A stretch of DNA of 46,127 nucleotides from Chloroflexus sp. (GTDB taxonomy: Bacteria; Chloroflexota; Chloroflexia; Chloroflexales; Chloroflexaceae), in NCBI GenBank assembly GCA_025057175.1, contig JANWYE010000005.1, positions 1 to 46,127 of the forward strand. Reading direction: 5' to 3'. The position numbers were made by a program, and so were the translations under genes. Below, piece by piece: positions 16,904 through 25,588 of this stretch (position 1 is the first letter of the stretch; each line of letters begins with the position of its first letter). A model generated the notes under the pieces. It was not told the DNA's origin. It did not search any database and was given only the letters and a program-made list of their open reading frames with translations.

Positions 16904-19072
16904 TCACGATCCGAACAAGACCCCAGCTTCCAGCCCAACCCGCAGATATTCGGCCAGCGCGAGGCGCAGGTTGGCGAGGCGTTGGGTTTGCTGAACAAGA
17001 TAAAACACCCCCATCTCACCGCCATCTTCGGCGCCTTGAGTAATGGCGGCAGGGCACGAACGAGCAAGTTGCATGTAGGCAGGATGGCCGAACTGGGTGC
17101 TAGTGAAAGACGGCGTGACCGAGAGCGTCACGGCGCTACGTTGGGCTGCGGTAAGCGCAGAGATGGGCCGGCCACGGGCAGCGGCAAAGTCGGCGAGAGC
17201 GAGATCGGGCTGGCAGCGGAAACGGCGCGGCACGCGCGAACCGGTAGCGAGAAAGCTAAAGCGGGTGCAGCCGATTTGGCGGCGGGCAGCCAGCACGCGG
17301 CCAAGCATGATGCTCTCTGAGATGAGATCGATCTGGCGGGCGCGGACTTCACCGCGCACCGTGCAGCGAACAAAACTTGCCGGCGGTCCAACCCTCTCGC
17401 CATTAGCGGCCGCGCAGGCTGGCGTGGCCGGCGCGAAGGCGTCAATGATTGAGTCGCCGGCAACAATACCATCCGAATCCTCAGCCACATGCAACGCGCC
17501 GCTGATACTGCGGGCCAGTTCGAGGCGGAAATCAGGGTTGGGCGCGGCGACGTGGATGCTGGACCGGTTAGGAAATTGGGGCGCGCCGGCGGCGTTGATA
17601 CGCCAACCGGGGACGAGGGTGCAGTGGTGGATGGCCAGCCGTTCGAGGCTGCCGGCAGCGATGGCAATTCCGCCTTCGATCCAGAGGCCGTCAAGCGTGA
17701 GCGCAGCGCGGTCGCCGTTGCCGGTGATTTGCAGGCGATCGGCGAGACGGATCAGGGGTCGCTGGCCATCGGCAGCCTGAATGACCAATGCCCGGCCGGG
17801 CGCCATCGTGATGGCGAGATCTTCGGCGTAGGCGGCGCTATCAAGCAGGGTAATGACTCCGGTGGTCGCGGCTGAAGCTTGCCACGCCGCGATGGCGGCG
17901 GCAAGAGTAGCATGATCGCCGCCGCCGCGTTGGGCCACAGTGGCAGCAAACTCGCCGGGGGCAGCAACAGCAAGGGTAGCGCGGCGAGGGTAGGGGCCGC
18001 CGCCAATATCGGCGGAGAAGCCGTAGGTATAGCTGACCATCAGATCGGTGGGGATGACGCCGGCAGGGAAGGCGATCCGGCCCCGCTGCGGATCGACAGC
18101 CACCCGGATGGGAAGCGACTGGCCAGCGTAGGTTTTGGCGGCAGGCGGACGCCGCCAATCGGCAAGGTCGCAAATCAGGATTTCGGCGGCAGGGATGGGA
18201 ACGAACTGGCCGGTCCCGTCGGGAACAACGATTTGGAAGGCGGGGCGAGCAGGCGCGAGGTAGACACTATTCACCGGCCGGCCGGCAGCAATACCGGCCC
18301 GCACGGCTTCGAGATCGTCGTAGAGCGCGCGGCGGCGCAACGGCAATGGCAAATCGGGTTCAGCGGCGAGCTGGGTGATTTCCAGCTCGGTGCGCGGGCG
18401 ATTAAAGAGCGGAATGTCGTTGCCGAGCGGGCTGAAGAAATAGCGGCCATCGGGCGGGTTGCTCACCGGCTGTGGCGAGACACCCTGCGCGACGTAGGGT
18501 TGCAGCCGGAACAAAAACAGGCCGAGGTTAGGAATGTTGTAGCGGCCGCGGCCAGAGGCAATCCGGCGCACCTCGGCGGTGTAGTTGACCGTTTCGAGCG
18601 GCCCGCCGGTCAATGCGAGCGCGTTGGCGTTACGCAGCGAAGCGGTAGCCGGACTGTGCAAGCGCACGTGGTTGAGATGCTGAGTGGTTGCCAACCGCTC
18701 AAAATACTCGACGGCGCGGCAGGGCCAGCCGGTCACATCACGGGCCAGTTGTTCGAGCACCGGCGCAGTGCCTTTGCGGCGGCGATAGCGCAGGGTATTG
18801 GCGACATAGGCGCGCTGGCTGAAATCGGCTACCTCGTGTAACTGGCGCAGATGGCGCACGCCGAGCAGATCGCCGAGGTAGGGAATAACCCACTCGGCGC
18901 AGGTCTCGATGAACCAGTCCGCATACAGATCGGCAATATCGGTTTCGATCCGGGCCAGCTCTTCGCCGATGATGGCGAGCAAGGCGCGCAGCGGCTCACC
19001 GCGCTCGGCGTCGCGAGCGCGGTACAGAGCGGGCAGTAATTCATAGAGACGGTCACGAGGTGATGGAGTCAT
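16904..19072 (-). CDS. Phage tail protein I-like (gpI-type) eCIS baseplate protein
   Basis: 722 residues. The N-terminal ~130 residues (MTPSPRDRLYELLPALYRARDAE, then ADWFIETCAEWVIPYLGDLLGV and YVANTLRYRRRKGTAPVLEQLARDVTGW) match the tail-protein domain found in contractile tails with a gpI fold. The middle is beta-rich with a probable beta-helix at about 380-580. The C-terminus (FTSTQFGHPAYMQLARSCPAAITQGAEDGGEMGVFYLVQQTQRLANLRLALAEYLRVGLEAG) is a well-conserved block of the same family. It would join the baseplate wedge to the fibre or envelope-facing protein. It follows the second gpJ gene after a 115-base spacer. Confidence 0.85.
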   Translation of the reverse strand: MTPSPRDRLYELLPALYRARDAERGEPLRALLAIIGEELARIETDIADLYADWFIETCAEWVIPYLGDLLGVRHLRQLHEVADFSQRAYVANTLRYRRRKGTAPVLEQLARDVTGWPCRAVEYFERLATTQHLNHVRLHSPATASLRNANALALTGGPLETVNYTAEVRRIASGRGRYNIPNLGLFLFRLQPYVAQGVSPQPVSNPPDGRYFFSPLGNDIPLFNRPRTELEITQLAAEPDLPLPLRRRALYDDLEAVRAGIAAGRPVNSVYLAPARPAFQIVVPDGTGQFVPIPAAEILICDLADWRRPPAAKTYAGQSLPIRVAVDPQRGRIAFPAGVIPTDLMVSYTYGFSADIGGGPYPRRATLAVAAPGEFAATVAQRGGGDHATLAAAIAAWQASAATTGVITLLDSAAYAEDLAITMAPGRALVIQAADGQRPLIRLADRLQITGNGDRAALTLDGLWIEGGIAIAAGSLERLAIHHCTLVPGWRINAAGAPQFPNRSSIHVAAPNPDFRLELARSISGALHVAEDSDGIVAGDSIIDAFAPATPACAAANGERVGPPASFVRCTVRGEVRARQIDLISESIMLGRVLAARRQIGCTRFSFLATGSRVPRRFRCQPDLALADFAAARGRPISALTAAQRSAVTLSVTPSFTSTQFGHPAYMQLARSCPAAITQGAEDGGEMGVFYLVQQTQRLANLRLALAEYLRVGLEAGVLFGS

Positions 19073-19187
19073 AGGATTCCTTTAGGGCTTTCACCCCTTG
19101 CCCCGCTCCCGCTACGCGAGAGCAGGGGATCGCAATAGTCGCAGACGTTCCGATCTTCACCCTTAGCCCCTTTCCGCCGGATGATGG

Positions 19188-21695
19188 CTACAACACCTCA
19201 ACTGCAATCAGCGCCAGTTCAATCCCGGCGGGATCGAGCAAGAGCAATTCAGCCGGGATGATGGCACTGCCAACCTGCCGTGCCGGTGACGCGGCGAGCA
19301 GGGTGGGATGCGAACCGGCGCGCCCGCTGGCATAGGCCAGTTGGTCGAGATCGATCGCGATCACGCCGGCCACTGGCTGCATCACGGCAATCACTTCGGC
19401 GGCGGTAACCGGCTGGGCAAAGTCGCGCTGCGTGAAGGAAAAAGCAGCGCGCAGCGCCTGTTCCAACGCTGCGACCACATCAACGTCGCGGTAGCGGCGG
19501 TCGTAGCGGACGGTCGCCTTGAGGCGAAAGGTCAGCGGGATAAAACTGGCTAATTCAACCGTCACCGTTGGGTCGCGCACCGCATCAATCGCGGCGCGTA
19601 GATTGGCGAAGAGTGGATCGGTGGGCGCAAGCGGGTCGCCGCTAGCATCGGCAATGGTGAGATGGATCACAAGCTGCTCGCCGCGGCGAAAAGCCATCGC
19701 CTGCGCCTTGCCGATGCCGGCGAAGGCGGCAGCAAAATCGGTAAAATCTTGGAGCGACACGATCCGGTCAAGGGTGAGCACCGTCTGCGGCGCATTGGCG
19801 CGCGCGCTATCCAGCGTCTCCGGGTCTTCGGCCCCACCGGCGGCGAGCGGGTTGGTCACGCTGCGCACGCCGGGCGGGCGGGTCTTGAGCAAAGCGATTG
19901 CGCCGGCGCCAACTTCGCCGGCTTGGCCAATGCCGAAACGATAGGTCGCAGTGACATTTTCGGCGCCGGTGGGCAGGCGCGCGCCATGCACCCCATCGCC
20001 AAACTGCACCATCGCCGAACCGTCGTCGTTGCGGCGCACGATGTACTGTTCGTCGTGGGGTCCGGCGAAATAGAGCGACGGCGTTTCGCGCCACGCAACG
20101 CCATTGACGCGCACCGTCAGCGTCGAGGCGATCCCTGCCGGCGTACTGGCAGAGACGTAGGTCAACGGCGACTTCTTTAGCTTGAAGCGTTGGTGGGTCT
20201 GGCTGCCATCGCCACTGCCGATAGGGGTAACAGGCACCGTTTCGCCGTGAGTGGCGGCCACGACATTGGCATAGATCACGGTGGTCGAGCGGATCAAGCG
20301 AGTAGCGCCCAAGCCCTGATCGCGCAACACGATGGTGGTGAAGCCGGGATTGGGGTAGACTGCCTCGACAAAGACGATGGCGGAAGTGGGTTGCTCGTCG
20401 TTGAGGTTCACTTTGCCGCTGACAATCAGCGGTTGGCCTTTGACCAGATCGCTAACCACACCGGCAACCTCAATCTGGTTGCCGGTGACCGGATCGAGGA
20501 TCGGCTCTTCGGCTAGCGGCAGAAGCTCGCTCTCGGCCAAGACCACCGTCTCGCGGCGCTGAAAACGGCTCAGATTCTCGGTGGTATCAACGGCCAGTCG
20601 CGTCACCTGCCCCGAAAGGCCAAAATCAGCGACACCAACCGTTTCGTTGCGGGTGACGCGGTAGAGTTCGGCGTAGCCGGGGGTGAGCAGGGCCACCCAA
20701 TTGCCCGGCACAACCTTGGGATAGGCAGCGTCGAGATCGATCTGGGGCTGGCTGCCATCAATGGCAAAGCGCGGCCATTCGCCAGAGGTTGCCGTGCCGC
20801 CATACGACCTCCTTACATCTGCCGGCATCAAGCGCCAATCAGGCGCGTTAAAGCCAAACCGGCGCGCGCTACGGCGAAAGGCAAAGGCTTGCGGCTGCGC
20901 CGAAGGCAACATCTGCGGGCGATTCGAGCCGAGGCCGGGTTCCCACTTAACCACGGTATAGCCGCCGGTAGCATCAGGGTAGGCCTGCACTGACAGCACC
21001 CGGCGTAGATCCCAGCGTTCGCTGCCGGGATCGCGCTCGCGTTCGGTTCCCACCAGCAGCAGATAATCACCCGGTTGCAGGCGCGTCTCGACACCGGCCA
21101 GATAGAGCGTCGTCGCGCCCTTGCTCAGGTCTTGGGGACGGGTCGGGCGCGGGCGCAGCGCATTCCATGCCTTGCGGGCCACAAACTCGACGCTTGTCTC
21201 GAAGGTCTGCGGCAGTTCACCCTGCTTGGCCGGAATGCTCTGGACTTGGGTGCCGGCGGGAATGACGGTCTGCGCCGGTGAGGCGGGCGTATCGTCGAGG
21301 GTGAAAGCAAGGTAGACCGCAGCGGCAACGCCGGGTTTGAGTTCGTAGCCAATTGCGCGGGCCAACTGCAACACCGAGGAGCGTTCGGTAGCGGTGCGCA
21401 GAAAACCTTCGTTGGCGATCCGCTCTTGGTAGAACGTTAGCACATCGGCCAGCGTCGCGGCAGCATCGAGCAGAGCAAGCGAGGGATCGGCAGCGTCGCG
21501 GGTAGTCAGCGCGGCGAGCGGGCGCTGGCCGGCGGCAAGAGCCTGTTGCGACAGCCGCGCAATCATGCGGCGCAGAAACGAGCGGTGCGAGCCGAGGCGG
21601 TAGCGCAGCGCTGGCTGGCCGGGCGGGTTGAAATGCGGCGAAGGTTGGGCTTCGCGCTCATCACAACCACAGGGGGACTGTTCAGTGGCGCTCAT
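19188..21695 (-). CDS. Baseplate protein, gpJ-type (Afp11/Afp12-like), copy 2
   Basis: 835 residues. The N-terminus is cysteine-containing (SPCGCDERE), and the first 120 residues include RYRLGSHRSFLRRMIARLSQ and DPSLALLDAAATLADVLTFYQERIANEGFLRTATERSSVLQLARAIGYELKPG, a signature of putative baseplate assembly proteins in eCIS and related tails. The C-terminal third carries the gpJ core (VQFGDGVHGARLPTGAENVTATYRFGIG, then LDRIVSLQDFTDFAAAFAGIGKAQA). It should form the baseplate wedge with gp25 and the other gpJ protein. Start overlaps the upstream stop by 4 bases, implying coupled translation. Confidence 0.88.
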   Translation of the reverse strand: MSATEQSPCGCDEREAQPSPHFNPPGQPALRYRLGSHRSFLRRMIARLSQQALAAGQRPLAALTTRDAADPSLALLDAAATLADVLTFYQERIANEGFLRTATERSSVLQLARAIGYELKPGVAAAVYLAFTLDDTPASPAQTVIPAGTQVQSIPAKQGELPQTFETSVEFVARKAWNALRPRPTRPQDLSKGATTLYLAGVETRLQPGDYLLLVGTERERDPGSERWDLRRVLSVQAYPDATGGYTVVKWEPGLGSNRPQMLPSAQPQAFAFRRSARRFGFNAPDWRLMPADVRRSYGGTATSGEWPRFAIDGSQPQIDLDAAYPKVVPGNWVALLTPGYAELYRVTRNETVGVADFGLSGQVTRLAVDTTENLSRFQRRETVVLAESELLPLAEEPILDPVTGNQIEVAGVVSDLVKGQPLIVSGKVNLNDEQPTSAIVFVEAVYPNPGFTTIVLRDQGLGATRLIRSTTVIYANVVAATHGETVPVTPIGSGDGSQTHQRFKLKKSPLTYVSASTPAGIASTLTVRVNGVAWRETPSLYFAGPHDEQYIVRRNDDGSAMVQFGDGVHGARLPTGAENVTATYRFGIGQAGEVGAGAIALLKTRPPGVRSVTNPLAAGGAEDPETLDSARANAPQTVLTLDRIVSLQDFTDFAAAFAGIGKAQAMAFRRGEQLVIHLTIADASGDPLAPTDPLFANLRAAIDAVRDPTVTVELASFIPLTFRLKATVRYDRRYRDVDVVAALEQALRAAFSFTQRDFAQPVTAAEVIAVMQPVAGVIAIDLDQLAYASGRAGSHPTLLAASPARQVGSAIIPAELLLLDPAGIELALIAVEVL

Positions 21696-24193
21696 GAGCC
21701 GCCCTCCATGATGAACTCGATCCGGCCATATTCAGGCCGGTTTGGATCGTTATCGCAGCGAATGATCTCGCGCCGGCCTACATCGATCTGGCCTTTGGCC
21801 AACTCGCCGCGCGGCGTCTTGCCCCAGCGTTGGAAGCGCACCCGCGATCCTGCGGTATCGATCCAGCGCACACCGGGTATGGCCATCGCGGCGGCGATGA
21901 TCTGGCTGAGATAGACCGGCTGGCCAAAGGTGAAGTTGTCAGGATGGAAGAACTGGCCGGTGCTGAAACGGTCGAGCAACGCAGCCTTGACCTGAGCGGC
22001 GAAGTAGCCGGGTTCAACACAGACAACAAATGCCAGATCGAGCGGCACATAGAGCGGACCATCAATCTCGATATCTTGCCCAGCCATGCGGTAGCGTTCG
22101 AGGAAAGCGCGCAGCTCGGTCTCAAACGCCGCATCAACCGGCAAGCCGCCGCGCCGATCAACCGTGATAAAGATCGTGTACCAGCTCCCCGTCCAGCGGC
22201 GGGTGGCAACGGCGCGCTGCACCGCCGGATGGCGCTCGGCCATCGTGGCGTAGTCGGCAGGCGTGACTGCCCGCTCTTGGCGGCGAAAGGCTTGCGGCGC
22301 ATACTGGCGAATCGCCTCGAGTGCCTCCGGCGCGCTGCCGCCAAGGGCCGGCAAGGGATTGCGCACCGCTCGAATACCACTCTCATTGGTGACGATATGG
22401 GCCAGCGCATCGGCGCCGATATTGCCGGCTGGGCCACCACCTACCCGGTAGCGCGCGAGGAACGGCTCACCGACTGCCGGCGCGCGACCGGTGCGGCCAT
22501 CGCCGAAACGCAAATACAGCCGGCCATCCTGCTCAAGCTCACCGGTGAACTCCGTTTGGAAGCGGTTGCTGCCAAGCAGATCGGGCACCGGTTGCCACAC
22601 ACCGGCAGGACTGGTAAGTGTGACAGCGGGCATGGTGAGCGATGGTTCGGCGGCGCTGACCAGTCGCGAGGCTGGCATCACCCGATCGGTTGGATCAAAC
22701 GGCGCAGCGAAGGTCACACCGGTGCGCGCCAAGTGGGGCCGGTAGCGGAGCGGATCGACCACCGGCGGTAATGGCTCAGCGGGCAAGGTCTCGCCGTGGT
22801 CGGCCAGCACAATGTTGCCCAGCGCCACACTCGCCGGCTGACGGGTTTCATTGCTCTCATCACGATCATCAGGCGGAACGGACACTACCGTGAGATCGAG
22901 GATGAAGGGCAACGCATCTTCATCCCTCCACTCAACCTCGGTCACAGCCACTGGTGCGTTGGATGGCGGATCAGCAAACTGGCCGCCGAGCGGATCGGCT
23001 GCCGCAGTAACACGGGTGAGGCGCACAGCGTGGCGGCGGGCCGGATCGGCATCGGCGCGGTAGCCGGTGCGCGGGCTGCGCCGCTCGAGCAACACCAGCA
23101 CATCGCCGGGGTGGAGGCTGGCGCTGAGATCGCCGCGCAGGGTGGCGCGAGTGCTACCGGCGGGCAGACAACAGCCCTCATTGCCCCACGTGTAAAAATC
23201 GATCTGATTATGCGCCGGAAACAACCGAATAGCGTGCATCGTTTCAAACACGAGCGGCTGCTGTTGGCGAGCAAGGGCCAGCTCGGTCGAGTCGGGCAGC
23301 AAGCGGGGCGGCGCGCCGCCAACCTTGGTGAGCAGAGGGGTATGGGCCGGCAGTGTGAACGGCGCATCAACCAGCACCTGCACCCACGCGCGGGCATTCG
23401 CGCCATCGTGAGGCGTGTAATCGAGCAGACGAGCGTGGCGGCGCAGCGAGACACGGCGGCGGGCAGTGCCGAGATAGGCTTCAGTAGCGACCGCGTCTTG
23501 GAAGTAGCTCAGATAATCGCCGATATAAGCCAAGCCCTCGACAATCGCCACACCGAGATCGGCTGGATTGCGCTCGCGCCAATCAGGTGAAACGACAGCC
23601 AGCCGGTCGAAGAGCAATTGGCGCAGGCTGGCATAGTCGCGGGCCAGATAGTCAATCGGCGGCGCGCTATCGCTCTCTGGCGGGCAATCGCTAGCCGGAG
23701 CGCAATCAAACTCGCTGGGGCACTCGACCTTGAACGAGAAATCGACCTTACTAAGGACAGGATCGAAGCCGGCTGGCGGGCTTAGATCGGTGGGCGAACG
23801 AACAAGGCATAGCGTATAGGTGGAAAAATCGCCAGCCTGATCAACCCGCACCACCAGCGTGCGATCGGCAGCAGCCAGACCGTTATAAAACGTCCGCTCA
23901 GCGTTAGTGATGCGCCCGGCAGCTACATCAGCAGGGCTGGCATCGGCAGCGCGCAAGACCCACAGCACCTTCACGCCGGTGATGCGGACGCCACCGGTTA
24001 TTTGGATGTTGGCTGCGCTTAGGCCCCACGGCGCCGGCTTGATCATCTGCACCAGCAGCGTCCGTTGCGGTGGCGCGCCGGTGGGGGCGTCGCGGTCGAG
24101 CACCTCAAGGAAATCGATCCCGTTAAGCGGGACAGCAGCGGTGCTCAGCACTTGCGCTCGGCGCGGATTGGCACAACGGAATTGGATACCCAT
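21692..24193 (-). CDS. Baseplate protein, gpJ-type (Afp11-like), copy 1
   Basis: 833 residues from the ATG at 24193 with AGGTG six bases upstream; a GTG 9 bases earlier is possible. An N-terminal ~170-residue beta domain precedes a segment PPIDYLARDYASLRQLLFDRLAVVSPDWRERNPADLGVAIVEGLAYIGDYLSYFQDAVATEAYLGTARRRVSLRRHARLLDY, typical of the family. The gpJ core is seen as LRFGDGRTGRAPAVGEPFLARYRVGGGPAGNIGADAL and AVTPADYATMAERHPAVQRAVA. It is similar in plan and length to the next gene, so the two are likely the heterodimeric wedge pair (Afp11 and Afp12 roles). In the known architecture the wedge surrounds the hub-spike and triggers sheath contraction. Confidence 0.88.
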   Translation of the reverse strand: MGIQFRCANPRRAQVLSTAAVPLNGIDFLEVLDRDAPTGAPPQRTLLVQMIKPAPWGLSAANIQITGGVRITGVKVLWVLRAADASPADVAAGRITNAERTFYNGLAAADRTLVVRVDQAGDFSTYTLCLVRSPTDLSPPAGFDPVLSKVDFSFKVECPSEFDCAPASDCPPESDSAPPIDYLARDYASLRQLLFDRLAVVSPDWRERNPADLGVAIVEGLAYIGDYLSYFQDAVATEAYLGTARRRVSLRRHARLLDYTPHDGANARAWVQVLVDAPFTLPAHTPLLTKVGGAPPRLLPDSTELALARQQQPLVFETMHAIRLFPAHNQIDFYTWGNEGCCLPAGSTRATLRGDLSASLHPGDVLVLLERRSPRTGYRADADPARRHAVRLTRVTAAADPLGGQFADPPSNAPVAVTEVEWRDEDALPFILDLTVVSVPPDDRDESNETRQPASVALGNIVLADHGETLPAEPLPPVVDPLRYRPHLARTGVTFAAPFDPTDRVMPASRLVSAAEPSLTMPAVTLTSPAGVWQPVPDLLGSNRFQTEFTGELEQDGRLYLRFGDGRTGRAPAVGEPFLARYRVGGGPAGNIGADALAHIVTNESGIRAVRNPLPALGGSAPEALEAIRQYAPQAFRRQERAVTPADYATMAERHPAVQRAVATRRWTGSWYTIFITVDRRGGLPVDAAFETELRAFLERYRMAGQDIEIDGPLYVPLDLAFVVCVEPGYFAAQVKAALLDRFSTGQFFHPDNFTFGQPVYLSQIIAAAMAIPGVRWIDTAGSRVRFQRWGKTPRGELAKGQIDVGRREIIRCDNDPNRPEYGRIEFIMEGGS

Positions 24194-24222
24194 AGCGTTC
24201 ACCTATCATTGTTTAGCACCCT

Positions 24223-24295
24223 CACCCCCAATCCCAGCGGGGGCGGGCTGGGGTGGGGAGCCGGCAGCACCCCCAACCCTAGCGGGGGAGGGCTG
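24223..24295. repeat. 28-bp direct repeat in spacer before baseplate genes
   Basis: CACCCCCAATCCCAGCGGGG... (24223-24250) recurs at 24268-24295 with three mismatches. Each copy is itself a short palindrome (CCCC-AGC-GGGG). It fills most of the 112-base spacer between gp25 and the first gpJ gene. Confidence 0.8.
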
Positions 24296-24305
24296 CGCGT
24301 TGCAT

Positions 24306-24659
24306 TCACCTCGCCAACTCAACCACCCGGCGCTGCTGAGTGCGCTGCACCACGTACTGCACTGTCACCCGTAGCGTTGCCTCTTCGGCCACGATCGCCA
24401 CCGACTCAACCCGAATCAACTCGCCGAGATACTCTTGCAACGCGCCCTGCACCAGAAACTCAAGCGCGGCGGCCAGTTCGGGGCTATTTGGCGCGAAGAT
24501 CAACTGGCGCAATCCAGCGCCGAAGCTAGGCCGGTTGACCCGCTCGCCGGGAGCGGTGAAGAGCAATTGCTCGATCATCTGGCGAATGTGGGCATCGTCA
24601 TCAGCGCGGGCCGTGCGCCCGCCACCGTCAATGGCGTAAGGAAAAGCGATCTGCATCAT
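24306..24659 (-). CDS. gp25-like baseplate wedge protein (Afp9-like)
   Basis: 117 residues. Family features: FPYAIDGGGRTARADDDAHIRQMIEQLLFTAPGERVNRPSFGAGLRQLIFAPNSPELAAALEFLVQGALQEYLGELIRVESV. The GERVNRPSFGAGL phrase, with the conserved Glu-Arg, is the hallmark of gp25/Afp9/TssE proteins, whose core joins wedge to sheath and starts sheath assembly. Length is normal. Overlaps the PAAR gene by 4 bases. Confidence 0.95.
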   Translation of the reverse strand: MMQIAFPYAIDGGGRTARADDDAHIRQMIEQLLFTAPGERVNRPSFGAGLRQLIFAPNSPELAAALEFLVQGALQEYLGELIRVESVAIVAEEATLRVTVQYVVQRTQQRRVVELAR

Positions 24660-24976
24660 TGCCCCCTAACTCGCATTTGGGTCATCACGATATTGACCGG
24701 CGTGCCATTCGGCACACAGGTGGCTTGGCTGTCTTGCAGCAAAACCGGCTGCCCACCGGCGCGCACCCGAGTTGCACCGGTTGTCCATTGCGCGGTCACG
24801 CAGGGCATCGGATTGGTGCCGGTTGTGAATGGGCAACCGGCGACCGTATGCGGCGCGCTGAGCGTGACTACCGGTTGGCCACCTACCCGCACGCGCGGAT
24901 TGGGCGCAGTGGCTTGGGCCTGACCGCCATGCGCGCAGAGGATGGTCGCGCCCACGTGGACGAGAAAGCCGGGCAT
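24656..24976 (-). CDS. PAAR-like spike tip protein (Afp10-like)
   Basis: 106 residues rich in Gly, Pro, Thr and Val, with three imperfect beta units: HGGQAQATAPNPRVRVGGQPVVTL, then VAGCPFTTGTNPMPCVTAQW, and TGATRVRAGGQPVLLQDSQATCVPNGTP. Cysteines at about 14, 48, 59 and 87 with histidines could bind the metal that sharpens the tip. Family members cap the gp5-type spike. Direct neighbours gp25 and the spike support the call. The sequence is divergent from canonical PAAR, so I call it PAAR-like. Confidence 0.82.
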   Translation of the reverse strand: MPGFLVHVGATILCAHGGQAQATAPNPRVRVGGQPVVTLSAPHTVAGCPFTTGTNPMPCVTAQWTTGATRVRAGGQPVLLQDSQATCVPNGTPVNIVMTQMRVRGQ

Positions 24977-25102
24977 GATCTCACCTCATCGTTGATAAGT
25001 AGCCCTCCTCCCTCCGGCCCCCTTTTCGCACGCTGTAGGAGAAGGGGGAGTTATGGCAAGGCGCAGTATGAGCGATGCGCCCATCGTTGTTGCCACAAAT
25101 TG
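24977..25102. other. Spacer between tip and spike genes with an inverted G/C repeat
   Basis: 126 bases. CCCCCTTTT (about 25019-25027) and AGAAGGGGG (about 25041-25049) are near-complementary and could form a hairpin. The sequence resembles dispersed intergenic repeats (cctccctccggccccc). No gene is seen. Confidence 0.5.
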
Positions 25103-25588
25103 TCACGTCACCTCCAACGCGCCATCGTTGAGCGAAATCTGCGGGCCGGTAAGCTTGATCGAACCGCCTTGGCCGTTATTGATCTCGATGCCGGTGGCAG
25201 TAATCGCGATCTTGGCCCCGGTCGCCGTCTCGATTGTGATCCCGCCAATGCCCGGCAATTCATTAATCGTGATCGTGCCGGCATTGGTCTTGAGCACCTT
25301 CATTTCAGCGACTGCCGGCGAGGCTGGCGCTTCGCCGGGACCCCAGAAGCAGCCGCTCCAGATCGGATAGTCGGGATCGCCACCTTCAAATTCGACCCAG
25401 ACGTTCGCGCCGGTGGGCGGGATGAGGAACAGCCCAACGCCACTGCCGGCGAAGGGGACGCACGGCATCGCCCAACTGGCCCGGCCCTCGCCGAGCACGG
25501 CAGGCACGCTCACCTGCACCCGGCCCTGTTGCAACGGATCGAGGTTATTCTCGACTTTGCCGCGATACTTGCCGAAAAATTGGCTCAT
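25103..25588 (-). CDS. Spike protein, gp5/gpV-type OB fold (Afp8 C-terminal half)
   Basis: 161 residues. The N-terminal OB fold is recognisable (FFGKYRGKVENNLDPLQQGRVQVSVPAVLG ... WAMPCVPFAGSGVGLFLIPPTGANVWVEFEGGDPDYPIWSGCFWG), followed by a beta-prism of short repeated strands (GTITINELPGIGGITIETATGAKIAITATGIEINNGQGGSIKLTG). It forms the trimeric spike under the hub. In Afp and PVC, hub and spike are one protein; here they are two genes overlapping by 4 bases. Confidence 0.93.
   Translation of the reverse strand: MSQFFGKYRGKVENNLDPLQQGRVQVSVPAVLGEGRASWAMPCVPFAGSGVGLFLIPPTGANVWVEFEGGDPDYPIWSGCFWGPGEAPASPAVAEMKVLKTNAGTITINELPGIGGITIETATGAKIAITATGIEINNGQGGSIKLTGPQISLNDGALEVT

Noticed and set aside
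22796-23590. Plus-strand open frames opposite the gpJ and other eCIS genes
   Set aside because: Low-complexity translations rich in Arg, Gly, Ala, His; all are shadows of minus-strand genes that have clear motifs and 4-base overlaps.
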